Source: Lepidonotus clava (Eukaryota; Annelida; Polychaeta; Phyllodocida; Polynoidae). Taken from it: a stretch of 64,000 nt of DNA. The notes beneath the pieces are model-generated. The model was not told where the DNA came from. It saw only the letters and a program-made list of their open reading frames with translations, and ran no database searches. Positions 22,800 to 35,222 of this stretch are shown here, piece by piece (position 1 is the stretch's first letter; every line of letters begins with the position of its first letter). The position numbers and the translations under genes were made by a program. The stretch is from NCBI GenBank assembly GCA_936440205.1, contig OW387134.1, positions 65,313,427 through 65,377,426 of the forward strand. The letters run 5' to 3'.

Positions 22800-23190
22800 A
22801 GGCAGCAATTCAATTAAATTACGAAATGAATCATGCTGATATTTTAATCTTCCATTATATTTTCCTTAACACTGCTACTGAGTATGATATTCCTTTAGAA
22901 TTATGACAAATATTCCTCTGATATCACAGACATATTCGCAGTAGACTACTCTGCTATGGACGTAATTGCACACAATGGGGATTCTCTTACAGCTTTTTCT
23001 TGTCTTCCTAACATTGTGCAGGTTCCTAATAAGGAAGCAATCAAGTAGACGTCTCCGCAATCAATATCTCATTTCTAATTATCTTAATTACTTCTGGGAG
23101 GCCCGGAATATTAATTGGTGTAACACAAGAACCACAAACGGCGAGCCTCCAATGACCATTATGGAGATTGACTGTGGCTAGACCCTTTAT
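22800..23190. promoter_or_regulatory. Repeat-free motif-dense block, candidate enhancer
   Basis: SOX-like ACAATGG and AACATTGT, RUNX-like AACCACAAA and TGTGGCT, and closely spaced homeodomain cores (TCTAATTATCTTAATTAC, ATATTAATTGG) occur with no sign of transposon sequence. The low repeat content between repeat-rich flanks is what makes it stand out. Confidence 0.25.
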
Positions 23191-23751
23191 TTAAACGGAG
23201 TAAACTCACATAACGTACAGTGCTTCTCCGCCCCTCCTTACTTCCCTGGTTAAACCTTTTGTATTCATCTCTTTGTAAGCTGTACATATGCAAATTATCT
23301 GTTCAATAGCAAGTGGTTTGCTAATAAAAAGGTCGTGGGATGGTACTCTCTATCCACAAAAATATCTCAGATTCCTTTTTTCAGACCAGTGAGAGCTGGA
23401 GAGAACTCAAGGAATACTGGTTTTTCATTTAATCAATATAATTATGGTAGACTCCAGGACGATGTGAAAGAGCCTGAGGGAAGAGCAAAATCACAAGAGC
23501 ATGGGGAAACCCCAGGAATGCTAGGCTCTCAACCTAGCAATAGATGGAAATACGAGGACAATGTGAAAAAGGCAGGGAATATGCTTAACATAAAGACCTG
23601 GTTAAATATGTAACTTAGAAGTAAACGTTCATAACTGTGACATTTGACTATGGCGCGTTGCACATATACAACTAAAGAGAGGAAACATGTAAGAAAACAT
23701 AAACATAAACTGGACACCACCACACAAGGTGGCAATCCCAGTCGATAACGA

Positions 23752-24132
23752 CCCAGGCAAGCAGTGACAAAGCAGGTATGTTCTGTGACAATACATTTTT
23801 GGTCAGTTTGTTACTTGCTAAATCTTCAGGTAATAGTTACGTTGTTTTATATAAGTTTGAGACTCATCAAAATAGAGTGTTGTAATAACATTTAATTTTA
23901 GTGGATTTTTGACCTTACCAACAACGTTATCTTTATGTGAGAGCACATTACCACAATTTTACAATAACGCATTGTGCAATGTCCCAATGTTAGGTTCTAG
24001 AGACATTATTGGGTGCCATCAAAAAACGCAACAAGAATCAAACCAAAACCAAACATAACCTTACTGCAACATTATAATAACACAACATTCTTGCATGGGA
24101 AAAGTTGTAATAAAGTTGTATGTTTGGCTGGG
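23752..24132. mobile_element. CCCAGCC-family MITE
   Basis: CCCAGGCAAGCAGTGAC to GTATGTTTGGCTGGG, with the family's internal ACAAGAATCAAACC and TTATAATAACACAAC words. The flanking dinucleotides (GA/GC) do not match. Confidence 0.7.
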
Positions 24133-24264
24133 GCGGTCCCAGTCAGTGTAGGGGTTCCCCAGCAGGGGGTCAGGTGTTTCTGGGTACCTGACCGACTCCT
24201 CCAGGGTGAGTGCCTCAAACCAGGTGGGGCCGAGGAATGCGGAAATACCTCCACAAGTATGTTT

Positions 24265-25060
24265 ACCTGCGGCATATATCACATAGCAGCACCTGGCCTA
24301 TACCACACCATGGAGTGAGCCTGCTTGTCTTCCTCCTGAGATGGTATGTTTTGTAGATGTTATCATAGACTGAGATCCATATGCTGAAGGAATGGTATCG
24401 GAATTTACCCAAACTATAAACTGAAATGTTTGCAATTATTGTTTGATATATTTTACCTATGGCATATAACTCACCATGGAGTGAGCCTGCTTGTCTTCCC
24501 TCTGAGATGGTATGTTTTGTAGATGTTATCATATATAAACCATGGAACGGTAGGGGAGTTTTTTTAATGCATATACTATGATCTACATAGTGAAGGAATG
24601 GTATAGGAATGTACTATACTAAACTGAAATGTTTTTAAGCTATCATTGTTTGATATATATTACTTGTGGCATACATCTCATAGCAGCACCCCACCTACAC
24701 TACAGCACTGTGTGAAAATGCTTTTCTTCCTTCTGAGAAGGTATGTTTTGTAGATGTTATCATAAACTGGGATCCCCATGATTATGATGAAGGAATGGTA
24801 TAGGAATTTACCATACAGACGATACTAAACTAAAGTGTTTGCAGTTATATGTGCTTGATATTACCTATGGCGTATGTCTCAAAGCATCGTCCCAGCTATA
24901 CTACACTACAGAGTGAGGCTGTTTGTCTTCCTTCTGGGATTGTATGCTTTGTAGATATTATCATAAACTGGGATCCACACATATATGATGAAGGAATTGT
25001 ATAGGAATTTACCTAAACTGAAATGAAGCGTTTGAAGTCATTGTTTGATATAATTTATTT
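24265..25060. repeat. Tandem array of four ~200-bp units
   Basis: GTATGTTTTGTAGATGTTATC occurs at about 24344, 24510, 24741 and (diverged) 24942. Each unit also holds CTTGTCTTCC, CTGGGATCC-like and GAAGGAATGGTATAGGAATT segments and ends in TTTGATATA. Unit lengths differ by indels (steps 166, 231, 201). Confidence 0.85.
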
Positions 25061-25454
25061 GATAGGTGTATAATGATAGGGCAGGGTCTTTTGCCTACCT
25101 GACAAATAATATATTTGAACGTAGGACTGAACAGTCCTATCGTTCATATTGCCACAGTAAAGGAATAGTGCTTCTTCATTGATGGAATTATCCAAAATAA
25201 GATGGTCAACCCTTTCAAGATGAACAGATAACTGACCATATCGGATGGATCGCACACGTTCAGGCTCGATGTTGGCGTTCTCCGGCTCCATTTCATTTTT
25301 CTTTGTTCTTGGTACGAGTTCGATGCCAATTTCAAGTGCAAAACGTTGAGGTCTTGCGGACCTCCTGAGGGGCAGCATGTTCTGAGTAGGAGGGTGCAGG
25401 CTCTTGTGGGGGGAGGGGGGCAACTTGGCCCCAAAAGTTAATTCGTTCACTCTG

Positions 25455-25530
25455 TTGTGCAGTGGCGGATTTATAGCGGGGGGGGGGGGGGGGCGCAGAG
25501 GGCGTGTGCCCCCTCTTTTTGGCCAAATAT
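25455..25530. mobile_element. MITE end fragment (CAGTGGCGGATTTA) with long G run
   Basis: GCAGTGGCGGATTTATAGC followed by a G tract and GCGTGTGCCCCCTCTTTTTG. A matching inverted end type, AAATCCGCCACTG, is near 54980. The partner end of this copy is not visible. Confidence 0.4.
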
Positions 25531-25949
25531 TGATTTTTATTTAATGTAATATTCTTGGTCCTGGGGGGTCTGGTGGAAAATTGTACATTAGACAGGGAGG
25601 AATCTGGATGATAATCAAAGTGTTACCACCCTTGAGGTTGATAAAGGAAAGTAGTTTCAATAGAAGAAAATAGTCCCACATGTTCAGTTAGTCTATGCTT
25701 TAATTTTTCACTCTAAAATATTGCTATAGGGGTTGGGATGGTGAAGAGGGTAGCGTGCTGGCTTTGCCCTGTAGGTGACATCCTTCAGTGTTTTAAATTC
25801 ACACTGGGCATGTTCAGACTACATTGCGCCCCCTACCCCCCCCCCCCCCCACTCCCTGCATGGGGTGTCCGTCGATGGAAGTGTACTAAACCATCATATT
25901 GGTTTATACACAAAGCACATATTCCAATATCTAGCTCTTCAGAGGCATG

Positions 25950-26500
25950 ATTCATGTATGTAGGGGCTTCCCCTGTATTAGAGTGACTAATAAATGTTGT
26001 GCTGGGGCTATCCCCTGGAAGTAGGATATATGTATCTATCCAGGTGTACCATACAGGACTACCCACCAGATAAGTTAAGACCAATAATATGACCCATGGA
26101 TATGAGACTGTGTGAGGGGGCTTCCCCTACCCCCATGAACCTATAAAAACCCCAACAGCCTAATGCTGGGGGGGGGAAGAGAGTTATGAAGGAGTAAGGA
26201 GTACGTGTGCAGAGGACATTGTGTTTATGTGCCATGAACTGAGAGGTCAGACTACCAGGAGACATCACAGTGACAATTATATTGACTAACAATAAGGAGG
26301 AGATAAACAGAAGGACTTAACACCAAAGGAGAAAGATAGAAATTCCCTTTATGGAATGACTTGGCTTGGACTGAGGAGATGAACTTGGCCTGTGAGTTAT
26401 ATGTGTGGTGGGTCTCAGGTACACCTGTGTGTCATGTAAAAGAATATTCTGTCAAGGAAATAAATACATCAACATTGTAAATGTACCTTGTGGATGCTTT
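25950..26500 (+). mobile_element. Possible solo LTR-like segment (fossil), uncertain
   Basis: A TATA-like CTATAAAAACC near 26130 is followed about 325 bp later by AATAAA at 26459-26464 with a GT-rich stretch after it, the layout of a promoter plus poly(A) region in an LTR. No clear TG...CA ends or 5-bp duplication could be fixed and no internal region is present. It could equally be a terminal exon with its 3' UTR. Confidence 0.18.
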
Positions 26501-27134
26501 ACTTAATATTGAGCTAAAGGTAAGACTACATAGAACCTTTATTTAGTAACATAAACTATTTGGACTTATACAAACACACACATAAATAGCCTTAATGTTC
26601 ACTAGTGGGAGCCTGATCAACTTCTACAAAGTGGACCTCCCTAACGAAGCAGCTAATTAGTGCAGAAGGATGGGGTATGGGCGAAAAGAGGGGTGTAAGT
26701 TGGGATGTGGACATAAGGTGAGGTGCAGGGGTGGTGTAGGACCAGTCCAGGGGGCTCCAGGTGTCCCCCGATGACACCCCACACGTCAATGCGTACCCTA
26801 CACGTGCACCGAACACCCCCTACAGATAAAACCCTAACCTACCTCGCCCTTGTACCGGCCAGGTTGCCAAAAAATCTTCGAACACCTTAGACACTATGTA
26901 AAAACTGAAAAATATACTTTTCAGAAAAACATCAAAGTTGAAAAAACATTATGAAAATGGAAATTATGAGAAATGAGTCCCCAGTGTTCAGAAACCTTGG
27001 ACGACATACATTCATATATTTCTAAACTTTCTAGACATATTTGGGATTGTATATCACAAATTTCTAATTAATACGTCAGATCATTTTTTACATAAATGCC
27101 AAATAGTAAAATGCTTACTTAACACTGTGTTGTG

Positions 27135-27312
27135 CAGGGGCGGATCCAGGGGGGAGGGGGGTCCAGGCGGTCCTGACCCCCCTTCGCTTTTTGATTGACC
27201 TCTAAACTACAAAAAGAGGGGAAAATGTCGCATGTGTGCATGCAATCCCATGCAGTTTTTATACTTAGCCTTTATGCTGAACTCCCTTTCCAAAATCCTG
27301 TATCCGCCTCTT
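27135..27312 (+). mobile_element. Short MITE with GGGGCGGAT-type ends, copy 2
   Basis: CAGGGGCGGATCCAGG at the left and TGTATCCGCCTCTT at the right enclose the same interior as copy 1 (GACCTCTAAACTACAAAAAG). The right end is worn. Confidence 0.7.
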
Positions 27313-27616
27313 TAGTGCATGTCCGTTTTTTAATCTGTCATCAATCTGCTATATTCCGCCTTTGTAATTCAATCCAACTTTCATTCAATGTGGTCTTCAA
27401 CGACCACTTTCTTGTCCATATTCCTGACAACCTTTTCATTTTACCCAGAGATGGGTTATATATCCATCACAGTTTGCCCTATTATGAAGCCATATTAAAC
27501 GGTAATTTACATCAGATCCGGAGTTGACCTTTGAGGCATATGGTAAGGTAATCCGTCCTGATTACAGACTTAAAGGTCAGGTTTATCTATAACCCATTAA
27601 ATAATAATCTTAAGCT

Positions 27617-27744
27617 GCGTCCCAATGTGGCGACTAAACCGCGGTGATTAGTGCATTTCACCAGCGACCAAGGAAGAAATATTGGTTGCTGGGCGACTAA
27701 CTAATCACAGCAAGACCAGAAAATTAATCACCACATTGGGACGC
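27617..27744. mobile_element. Small MITE with GCGTCCCAATGTGG ends
   Basis: GCGTCCCAATGTGGCGA is mirrored by CCACATTGGGACGC. The interior is GCGATTAGT/ACTAATCAC words. 128 bp. Confidence 0.7.
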
Positions 27745-27784
27745 TCTTCCCATCAAACTACCAGTGATTAGAGGTAGTATGAAG

Positions 27785-28334
27785 GCTGGTCTGCACAGGG
27801 CGATTAGTTTTCACAAAATCTGCGGCGACCAACGTAAAAATTAGCAGTTTAAACGCCCGACGACTTACCATGCAAAGGCGCCTTGGTGTCTGGTGGCCAA
27901 ACCACTAATCGCTGTGGTTTCTGGGCGAAATATTTGACATGTTTAATATTTTTCTTTAGTCGCTGGCAATTAGTGCACTTAATCGTCAGGCACAGTGACT
28001 AATCGCCACCAGTTTGATGGGAAAAGCATCCCAACATGGCGATAAATATTTTTTCCACCAGCGATTAATTAGTCGTCAAACGACGTACTTATTTTTCATT
28101 CACCGTGGTTTAGTCACCACGTGGGGACCCGCCTTTAGTTGTCCTGCCCGCTGATTAACTGCATTAATCACCAGTGACTAGAGAAAAATATTAAACATGT
28201 CGAAAATTTCCCCCAGAAACCATGGCGATTAGTGGTCTAGTCACAGTGGACATCACAGCACCATTCTGTGATAAGTCGTTGGGCGACCAACCCGCTGAAA
28301 ACCACGTTGGTCGCCATCACCCTGTGGGAACCAG
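27785..28334. mobile_element. Larger MITE with CTGGTCTGCACAGGGCGA ends
   Basis: CTGGTCTGCACAGGGCGATT and TCGCCATCACCCTGTGGGAACCAG are inverted relatives. It is filled with GCGATTAGT, CGACTAA and TTAATCGCC words and an inner inverted pair (CATCCCAACATGGCGA, CACCACGTGGGGA) like the ends of the 27617 element, so a relative of that element seems to be nested inside. Confidence 0.6.
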
Positions 28335-28985
28335 TTTTTGAATGTGGGATTAATGAGGAATAACAGGTTTGTACCTTACCTGATTGCTGCATCGTTGCTA
28401 CAGGTGCATACGATAAAATACCATGCCATCGAATCATTTGCAATTTACCTGGTCGACCAATCTCATAGGGTTTCAAACGCATGTAGTTTGTTTCTATATA
28501 ACATCGATACTAATAAAACAGTTTAAGATTGATTATTCATGTCGCACTATTGATAATTTGTTTCAGAATGAATATTATGTGGGTGTAGTGAAAGAATCAA
28601 TATGATATATAGATCTATTGATTACATTACTAAGTACTAAGTCCTAGTATTCTGAAAAAGCTGATGACTTTAGAAATCTCTCAAGGAAACCGCTGACAAG
28701 ATTAGAAATCTGTCAGGGAAAAATCAACAGTTTAAGAGAGGCAAAGGCAACAAGTAACTATTATAACATCCTACACCCTGTAGTAAGTGGCCTTGAGTAG
28801 GTAACGTAAACAGTCCCTCAGTCTGTCTCGTTGCCCTACTTCCCAGGTGTTGTTATCATGAGCTGCTCTGAGCAGGTTACGAGCTGCTCAAGGACGAACT
28901 CATCACAGGTGTGGGTAGGCCTAAAGTGGGCCAAAGACAATGTAGTACTCTTCATTCATAACACTGTGTTAGCTAAACTTATACA

Positions 28986-29215
28986 CAGAACTAACCGAGG
29001 GGGCACGAAGCCACGATTATTGCCCTGCTGTCGAAGCCTATTTTTCAAAGCCCGAGACCCTGAAAATAGGCTGAGATACGGGGCAGTGATCGTGGCTGAG
29101 GGCCCCAGAGATTATTATTCACCAGGGGGCAATAACGCCATCAGTTATTCCACCTTTGCTCGCTGGGTGGTACAATGATGAAGGTATAGGCGCTACGAAG
29201 TTGGTATAGAATAAA
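28986..29215. mobile_element. AACTAACC foldback family, compact copy
   Basis: AGAACTAACCGAGGGGGCAC, the AGCCTATTT...AAATAGGCT arms and the TACAATGATGAAGGTATAGG tail are contiguous here. Confidence 0.65.
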
Positions 29216-30120
29216 ACTAAAGAAATCAATCCCATTGGATGATACAAACCAACGTAAAATATGAACTATTAAAACTAGCCTACGTTTCATTATAATTTAT
29301 TATTGTCAATTTCGGTAGATTGAGATCTGCAAAATGACCATTTGATTGAGGTCACTCTAATAGGGATGTTTTCACTGCCGATACTTTAAAACTAGCTTAA
29401 TCCAGACTCGTAGAATGTATGTCCTCGTGTCAATATTAGGGTATGATTATGGTTTACAAGGAGATGAACAGGATGATTTATTAATCTATGTGCACAACAA
29501 CATTTAACATACACCATTCATATAAAATGTTGGAACATAGTTGCTTCAGCTCTTAATCAAATCACAATCAGGTTGTCAACATCTGGATATGTTGTATTGC
29601 CGCTTTAAATTTTACTTTGACCATTGATCTTTGCATTGCTTTTGGTTCCCTTTAACTACTTTACTTTGCTTAAGTGGACAAGGTCATACCTATCATTAAC
29701 ATTGTTTCTTACTTTTTGCATCAAGTAAAAAGAAAACCTTGCTCAGCACGAGTTTTGGATCTTGTCTTCGTTTTACAAAACACAATATTGTATTGAGGCG
29801 TGTCTGAATTCCTGTGTGCTTGGTACTACTGAAGATGCCCTGTAATCCAAACTAGGCCTTAGACCTTTTATAGTGATAATCCCAATTGTCCTTTGCTAAC
29901 AACCTTCACCAAAACAGTGCACGTGTCGAGGTGCCAATCAGCTAATCATAACTGGCGGTTTAACCCTTTTCTGCCATATCGTGGATCAAAACCTTGAGGT
30001 TAACCCCCCTTGTCAGCGTCGGGAGGTGGATGGTTAAAAGTAAGGGGATGATAAACTAGGGGCGTCTGGGAGGCAAGGTAGCAGCACTGGAGGTGTGTAG
30101 GGTGTATGGGGAGCCACGTG
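29216..30120. other. No gene recognised
   Basis: AT-rich unique sequence between two mobile elements. Confidence 0.35.
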
Positions 30121-30124
30121 GGAA

Positions 30125-30448
30125 CCCAGCCAAGGATGTGACGTTATGATAACGTTGCAGCAAAAGTCTGGTTGATTCTGTATTTGGTTCTTGTTACTTC
30201 TTTTGATGACTCTCAATTATGTTGCTGCATTCTGGTTACTCTCTTCAGCCTTAACAGAATGTTCTTATAACATTGTGTTTTGGTTTTTTCCTAACCTCAC
30301 CAAAGAATAATGTTATAATAACATTCTGATTTGGTGAGGTTTCAATCTCACCACCAACAATGTAATCGTTATATGCTATCTTAGTAAGTAGAACTGACTA
30401 AAAAGCTATGATCACAGAATGTTTCTGTTACTTTGCAAGCTGGCTGGG
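30125..30448. mobile_element. CCCAGCC-family MITE, AA target duplication
   Basis: CCCAGCCAAGGATGTGACG to GCAAGCTGGCTGGG, flanked by AA on each side. The interior holds GTTCTTGTTAC, GTTTTGGTTTTTTCCTAACC and TGACTAAAAAGCTATGATC. Non-coding. Confidence 0.85.
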
Positions 30449-31549
30449 AATTGCTTGGTAGAAATTAATGGGTGACTTTCTTGAGATCTATAAATCTGTA
30501 AACGAGTGTTTTCAAATCTAATGGTTTTATTAGCTGTTTTTTGTAGTTAGAACGATGTCCATATATATACGCAAAAATTTGGGAGCCTCTGCTTGGAACT
30601 AACGATGTTCAGGCTTTTTCATTAGTGTGTAGTGCGACGCCCTACTAACTGATATAATATTATGTCTGAACCAACGAGTTGGGGAATAGGTTTCAATGGG
30701 ACAAAGCCTGAGTTGTTGAGTACAAGGATTATATGGGAGGGTCCACTGTGCAAAGTTGTCACAAAGGTGTATACGAGGATCTTTTCTATTATGAATATAG
30801 TTCAATAAAAAGAAAAACAAGATATTGACCAACAAAGATAAACACGTAAATTATTAGGCCTATCCATGAAACACTCAAATGCATTTTAGTTTAGCACATG
30901 GCGCCCAGTTGCTACACATAGCTTCTGCGGCATCGCCCTCTCATCCATCAAAAGTGAGGTGTTAGAAATGTGTGCTGGACCACAGGTCGGGAGAACCCCC
31001 TGAGCCTAGTAGGTATTTTGCTGGTGGGCCACGTGCATGTAAGAAGCACGTATTGCCACAGGTACCTACCTCAGCAAGGTGTGTTACCTGCTGTTTCTAA
31101 TTCGTGTTTTTACCCAATAAAAAGGTGTGGAGCTTCCCTGGATTCCCTGGGTGGGAGAGGGCCTGGGTGAAAAAGGAATGATACAAAATGAAGCAAAATG
31201 GAATTGTACGAGGTGCTTGAAGAGAAACCTGAAATTGTGTTATTACCATAGCCGTCATTTCTGAAAAACGTAAGGGTTTACAGAGATTTCTAGTGATGTA
31301 ATTTTATGCAATTGTATGGAAATAATTTCGGGCAATGATTCAACTTTCTTATTTTATGATTTATTGCAAAACACGATTAACCAAAATGTCATATTCAATA
31401 GAGTCTTTTAGAAACTGGCCATCATCTGAATGTTAATATTTCAATGACTGCAAGCATCTCCAGTATGTTATCTCCAAAGATAAACTCACGATCTGAGGCC
31501 AGGACAAGTGGCTGGGTGGTGTCCCTAAAGGAAGTAGGATGGTTGAGGA

Positions 31550-31921
31550 CCCAGCCAAGGATGTGATGTCATTATAATGTGGCAGCAACATTCTGGTTGG
31601 TTCTATTTGGTTCTTGTTACGTTCTTATGATGACTCCCAATTAGGTTGCTACAACATACTGCTGTGACATTGCAGTGTGACATTATTACAACAATCTGGT
31701 TATGTTCTTCAACCCAAACATGATCTTTTTATAACGTTCTGTTTTGGTTTCTTCCTAACCTCACCAAAAAGTAATGTCATTTTAACATTCTTATTTGGTG
31801 AGGTTTCAACATCACCATCAGTAACATAATTTGTTACATGCCATCATAGTAAGTAAGTAATAGACTAAAAAAGTATGGTGGCAGAACTGTTTCTGTTCTG
31901 TTATGTCGCGAGCCGGCTGGG
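31550..31921. mobile_element. CCCAGCC-family MITE, GA target duplication
   Basis: CCCAGCCAAGGATGTGATG to CGAGCCGGCTGGG, flanked by GA on each side. It is closely related to the copies at 30125 and 48412 and probably from the same subfamily. Confidence 0.85.
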
Positions 31922-32270
31922 GATGAGGTGGTGGGGAGACCCCCGGGGGGACATTGCGGTGCTCCCTCTAAGTTCACTCTCTGATCTCAAAGTCACGGGG
32001 TCGGGAGGTGCCTGTACCTCTCACATATATACGCATAGTATTTGAAAAGAATGTGAAAAGAATTCAGAGAGCTTCAACGTATATCCTGATCAATAGCTGA
32101 AACTGAAATTTCATGTTATTTCTTCTTGTTTTAGTTTTATTTAACGAAGGTCAGCCCTTCAAGTAACCTACAATTTATTCAGATTATTCACAGATCAAAT
32201 ATAAACTAAATAGCAAATTAAACATTTCAAACTAAATATATATTAGATCCTTACGCATTCTCTGTTAATA

Positions 32271-32293
32271 CACACACACACGCACACACACAA

Positions 32294-32345
<52 letters not shown>
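32271..32345. repeat. (CA)n-(TA)n microsatellite
   Basis: ACACACACACGCACACACAC followed by TATATA runs. The repeated Tyr/Ile frame over it is an artefact. Confidence 0.95.
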
Positions 32346-32348
<3 letters not shown>

Positions 32349-32934
32349 CATCAATTCCGAACAACTAACAATAAATAGGCAAACAACTATTATGTAAACA
32401 TACCGGATGCTGTAAGGCATTATCTCTACCTGTGACTCACCACATAAAAAAACGGCTAAATCATTTACCAATTTCCATGTTTTGAAAGCGCGCAATCCGC
32501 CAGGTTGACCTCCCCATTGGCGACTGAGATAATCTGTTTGTTTGGTGGTACAAAAAGCCCGATGTGTCAAATGGCGGTGTCCTGTGAAATATTCACCGGC
32601 CATTACGGGTGTTTGTTAGTCCATTACCGGGCAGGGCGCCACCTGCCGCTAAAAGGCCAGTTTTAGTCGTCTGAAACGGCCAGGGGGCACTGACTCCTTG
32701 AAGTGGGCACCAACTGAAGAATTGTATTAGGGTGGTTCTCGCCAGTGATCCAAATCTGGGATCAGCTATTTCAAATAAGATATTTTGACTTTTGTATGTC
32801 TTTATTTGAAACTCTAGATCATATATTTCTGTTGTTAGCAATAAAGTGTAGTCTCAACTATAATAATCCAGAGAAATCATATTATCTTCATATCTAAAAT
32901 GGTAGAGACACATTCATGATTTCCCCAGGGGTTA

Positions 32935-33290
32935 CCGGGTTGGGGATTCTGCTCCTGGGAAGAATATTGGCCCCCAGTAGCCCCTGCTGAAAGGTGATGA
33001 AAGTGGGTGGGTTGGGGGGTATGGGGGCAGCACTGACCAAGTGGTTCATTGGGTTTGATTCCCGCTAAGTGTCTGGGTTCACAGGGATGGAGTACATCAG
33101 GTTTTGATCCCATCCCATTTGCCTGCCCTTTCACCTCCATCTCATAGATATGATCACCAAAGATAGACCAATTCAAAAGTCAGAATTTGTCCAAACTTGT
33201 TTTCACCATGAAGAATGACCCTGGCTGTTGGTAGAGTAAAATCTCCATCACTCACTCAAAAACTCATTCATGGTTTTGCTAGTGCCTCAA
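32935..33290 (+). mobile_element. Old, diverged SINE copy of the same family
   Basis: GGGTTTGATTCCCGC near 33052 resembles a B box. Further on, CATAGATATGATCACCAAAG, CTTGTTTTCACCATGAAGAA and GACCCTGGCTGTTGGTAGAG align loosely with the SINE body. The ends are not definable. Confidence 0.4.
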
Positions 33291-33628
33291 TATAACACCT
33301 GTCTGATGCCTCCTGAGTGACTCTCATATAATGAACAGCAATATTGACAGTTCTGTTTTGTTGAAACGCAGTATGTAGTTCTTTCTAAATTAAGTACCCT
33401 CCTCCCCCCCAATGGATCTGAAACCGTCCTTTGTAAACAGATGTCAGTAAACCGTCATGGAAACTGATTATAGCTGTTTTCCCATTAATCTGACAGATCT
33501 GACAGACGGAGGCAGCATGAGAAGGGTGTGATTGTAGCATGTCGTGTTGCCTGTATGGATTAAACATGAGGTGAGCCGACGTGACATGGGGAGGTTTTGG
33601 TTGTACGTGATTCATCATGAGGATGGCT

Positions 33629-33665
33629 TTGGGCTTTCCATTAAGTACGTATGCATAGTTTCAAA
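33629..33665. mobile_element. Fragment of the GGGGCCTTCCATTAAGTACG MITE
   Basis: GGCTTTCCATTAAGTACGTATGCAT-type end, abruptly followed by ACAGGGGCGGATCAAG, the end of another element type. Only the terminus remains. Confidence 0.45.
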
Positions 33666-33669
33666 CATT

Positions 33670-35220
33670 ACAGGGGCGGATCAAGTAAGTTGGGGTCTAG
33701 GGGGTACTGAGCCCCCTCCCCGACCCCACTATTTTGGTAGGGACTTACGTTGTCAAATACGAAAAAATGTCAAGCACATGCACGTTATTGCTCGACGTTT
33801 TATGTTCATGCAGGCCATGTCACACTGGAATAAATCTTTTAAAGATGGGTGGTATTAATCCCATCCCATTTTACCCCAACGTTAAAGTTCGCCATGAAAT
33901 ATTATCAGAATTGACTCCGTGCTTATTTCATGAAGATAGTTACATGATATGAAATTAACCTTTTTTTTTTAAATTATTTTATTTCTCAACTGGATACAAT
34001 TTAGCAATTGATTGCTAGTTTTCATTGTATAAACCAGATTACATATATATACATGCATATATCATTTTCATAGGACATAAGTTGGTGAACATCACATGCC
34101 AAACACATAATATTATCTAATATTGTGTAGGTCACAAACATCTCCCTAAATTTTACAAATGGCCCTTCAAGTTACTGAAAAATCGAAGTTCCCAAAACTA
34201 GACAATTTATAGTTCCAAACAACCTAAGCAATTTGATTGACAAATTTCTTCTTAAACTTGTAAAATGCAGCTTTATATATTGGCCTTTTCCCATAGGAAT
34301 CAATGTTAAAGCCTATCAGCCCACCCTATTTTGCCCTGAAATACCACATTTTGAGTGGCTGGCAAACCTTCAAACCTGTCATTTGGTAAAAATTTAAGAA
34401 ATCTTAATGTTTTACCAGCACTTGGGTATATAGAAAAATATAATTTTGTCCAACTCTTGTCCAACTCTTGTCCAACCGATATGCCTCGATGGGATGGGTT
34501 AAACAAGGCTTGTCACGCCACGGACAATAAGCGTGGCTGCCATGATATCAAACACATACAACGGATAGCATCACCCACTTTTCCAGTGCCGATGCGTGCT
34601 TGGTGGAATGATCTGTATCTCCTTGTCGTTGTCTTGTTTGCAACTGTGCCCCTGCAGCTTGTATAAATTAATGGCAGATTCGGAATTTCCGAAGGGTAGG
34701 TATTTGCACGCGCTCGCACATTGTTACCACTTTACCTTGTTTAGTCGCCCACCAAAATGGGAGGAGGGGATCAGGGGCCTTTAAACTACACCCCCCCCCC
34801 CCCCACTCCCGATCCGTCCCTGTAGCTACTCAGTGGCGTAGCCATGGGGGTTCCTGTAAAGGAAAAAGGAAAATAAAAAAATAAAAATCGGATGGAACCC
34901 TCTCTTATTTACCTGCAAGCCCCTCAATGTGACTTGGAACCCTTTTGATTTCAGGGTCATTCAGATCACAACATCGGTGTCCCGACTTTTCATAAGGGCC
35001 ACTAAAATGTGAAAAAAATGGGTCACCCCTGCCTCTATGGGTGGGGAAATTCTATAGCCTGATGTCTCTAAACTAATAGTGGTGGTCAGTGGGGGTTCTG
35101 GGGTTTGGGGACATCATGGGGAGTGCTTGTATCACCGGGTGAATGGGGCCTCACATGGGTCAGGGAAGGCCTGGGGTAAGGGACACCTGCCACTAGGATG
35201 TAGGTAAACGTATGGTCCCT
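33670..35220. other. Mixed remnants, no gene
   Basis: Pieces of MITE ends (GGGGCGGATCAAG at 33673, CAGTGGCGTAGCC at 34831), a poly-C tract near 34789 and a triplicated GTCCAACTCTT at 34448-34475. Short frames only. Confidence 0.35.
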
Positions 35221-35222
35221 TC

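Noticed and set aside
23380-23613. Possible exon after TTCCTTTTTTCAG
   Set aside because: The acceptor looks good and the frame is open for about 75 codons, but it ends in a stop with no poly(A) signal close by, the product is not recognised and the purine-rich stretch seems to contain a short internal duplication.
25055-25450. 131-codon minus frame
   Set aside because: It overlaps the end of a tandem array and a G-rich MITE fragment, and a second frame of similar length runs through the same place.
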